Below are positions 13,975-14,143 of a DNA stretch of 14,143 nucleotides, in pieces. Where the stretch lies: NCBI GenBank assembly GCA_900752275.1, contig CAADUS010000013.1, forward strand, positions 1 to 14,143. The letters run 5' to 3'. The DNA comes from an uncultured Collinsella sp. (GTDB taxonomy: Bacteria > Actinomycetota > Coriobacteriia > Coriobacteriales > Coriobacteriaceae). The notes under the pieces were generated by a model, which did no database searches, was not told the origin of the DNA, and saw nothing but the letters and a program-made list of their open reading frames with translations. How positions within the stretch are numbered: position 1 is the first letter of the stretch; the number at the start of each line of letters is the position of its first letter. A program made the position numbers and the translations under genes.

Positions 13975-14143
13975 TTGGCACGATCTTCGGGTTTCTCCAC
14001 AAATCTGAATACCAAGCGACAATCAACGGGTATGCGCCCGTTGATTGTTTTCAGCCTGATTTCGGTGTTGCTGCTCACGTTTTACATCCGCGAGGGCGAG
14101 GCAGGACCGATTCATGCCGTGCGTTCGGGCGTAACGACGATCA
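13975..14143 (+). CDS. mreC: Rod shape-determining protein MreC, N-terminal part only
   Basis: Fifty-six codons are visible before the window ends. They encode a short polar cytoplasmic start (MARSSGFSTNLNTKRQ), a hydrophobic helix at about residues 23-37 and the start of an external segment (YIREGEAGPIHAVRSG). This matches the MreC topology, in which the external part scaffolds the elongasome. Identification rests on this topology and the position 21 nt after mreB. I chose TTG at 13975 because AAAAGGTGG lies 7 nt before it. An ATG at 14031 would also keep the helix but has no ribosome site and sits in the loop of a hairpin. The frame stays open to the window edge. Confidence 0.85.
   Translation, partial: MARSSGFSTNLNTKRQSTGMRPLIVFSLISVLLLTFYIREGEAGPIHAVRSGVTTI
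14019..14051 (+). terminator. Terminator-like hairpin inside the first codons of mreC
   Basis: CAATCAACGGG (14020-14030) and CCCGTTGATTG (14037-14047) form a perfect 11-bp stem with a 6-nt loop, extendable by A14019 with T14048. TTTTC follows immediately (14048-14052). The form is that of an intrinsic terminator, yet it lies about 45 nt into the mreC coding sequence. It could attenuate mreC relative to mreB. Confidence 0.5.

Noticed and set aside
12898..14022. 374-codon minus-strand open frame opposite mreB and mreC
   Set aside because: It is antisense to a fully recognisable MreB.

Overview
The window looks like chromosomal DNA of a high-GC actinobacterium of the class Coriobacteriia, most likely Collinsella or a close relative. 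This rests on protein style (a DAHP synthase with a ferredoxin-like domain heading a compact aromatic operon, a CtpE-like P-type ATPase, an MreBC locus), frequent GTG/TTG starts, Shine-Dalgarno sites before most genes, and base composition. The genus is inferred, not proven. I see no phage, integrase, insertion sequence, CRISPR array or obviously foreign gene block.

Left half (1-6454, minus strand): a tightly packed aromatic amino acid operon, read in the order aroF (type I-beta DAHP synthase), tyrA (prephenate dehydrogenase), aroB (3-dehydroquinate synthase), aroA (EPSP synthase), aroC (chorismate synthase) and pheA (chorismate mutase/prephenate dehydratase, cut by the window edge). Together they cover entry into the shikimate pathway, its last steps to chorismate, and both the tyrosine and phenylalanine branches. 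aroD, aroE and aroK are not in the window. Gaps inside the operon are -7 to 36 nt, except between aroC and pheA, where a 76-nt near-perfect inverted repeat sits. The aroF leader carries an intrinsic-terminator-like hairpin and a dyad near a candidate promoter, suggesting control at the head of the operon.

Centre (6455-9549): a 204-nt divergent intergenic region, a tRNA-Arg(CCG) gene with its own promoter and terminator, and then a 912-residue CtpE-like P-type cation ATPase with an unusually long lysine/arginine-rich C-terminal tail.

Right half (9550-14143, plus strand): a single-pass membrane protein with two N-terminal zinc ribbons, a cyclophilin-type peptidyl-prolyl isomerase followed 11 nt later by a TPR protein with one membrane helix, then mreB and the start of mreC. 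The zinc-ribbon and TPR proteins share one plan: a cytoplasmic binding domain, a basic juxtamembrane stretch, one helix and an external C-terminal domain. Their position just before mreBC makes a role in envelope growth or envelope protein quality control plausible but unproven. mreC begins with a hairpin plus T-run inside its coding sequence.

The signals I consider most worth checking are the aroC-pheA palindrome, the aroF leader terminator, the hairpin inside the first codons of mreC, and the two uncharacterised membrane proteins next to mreBC.
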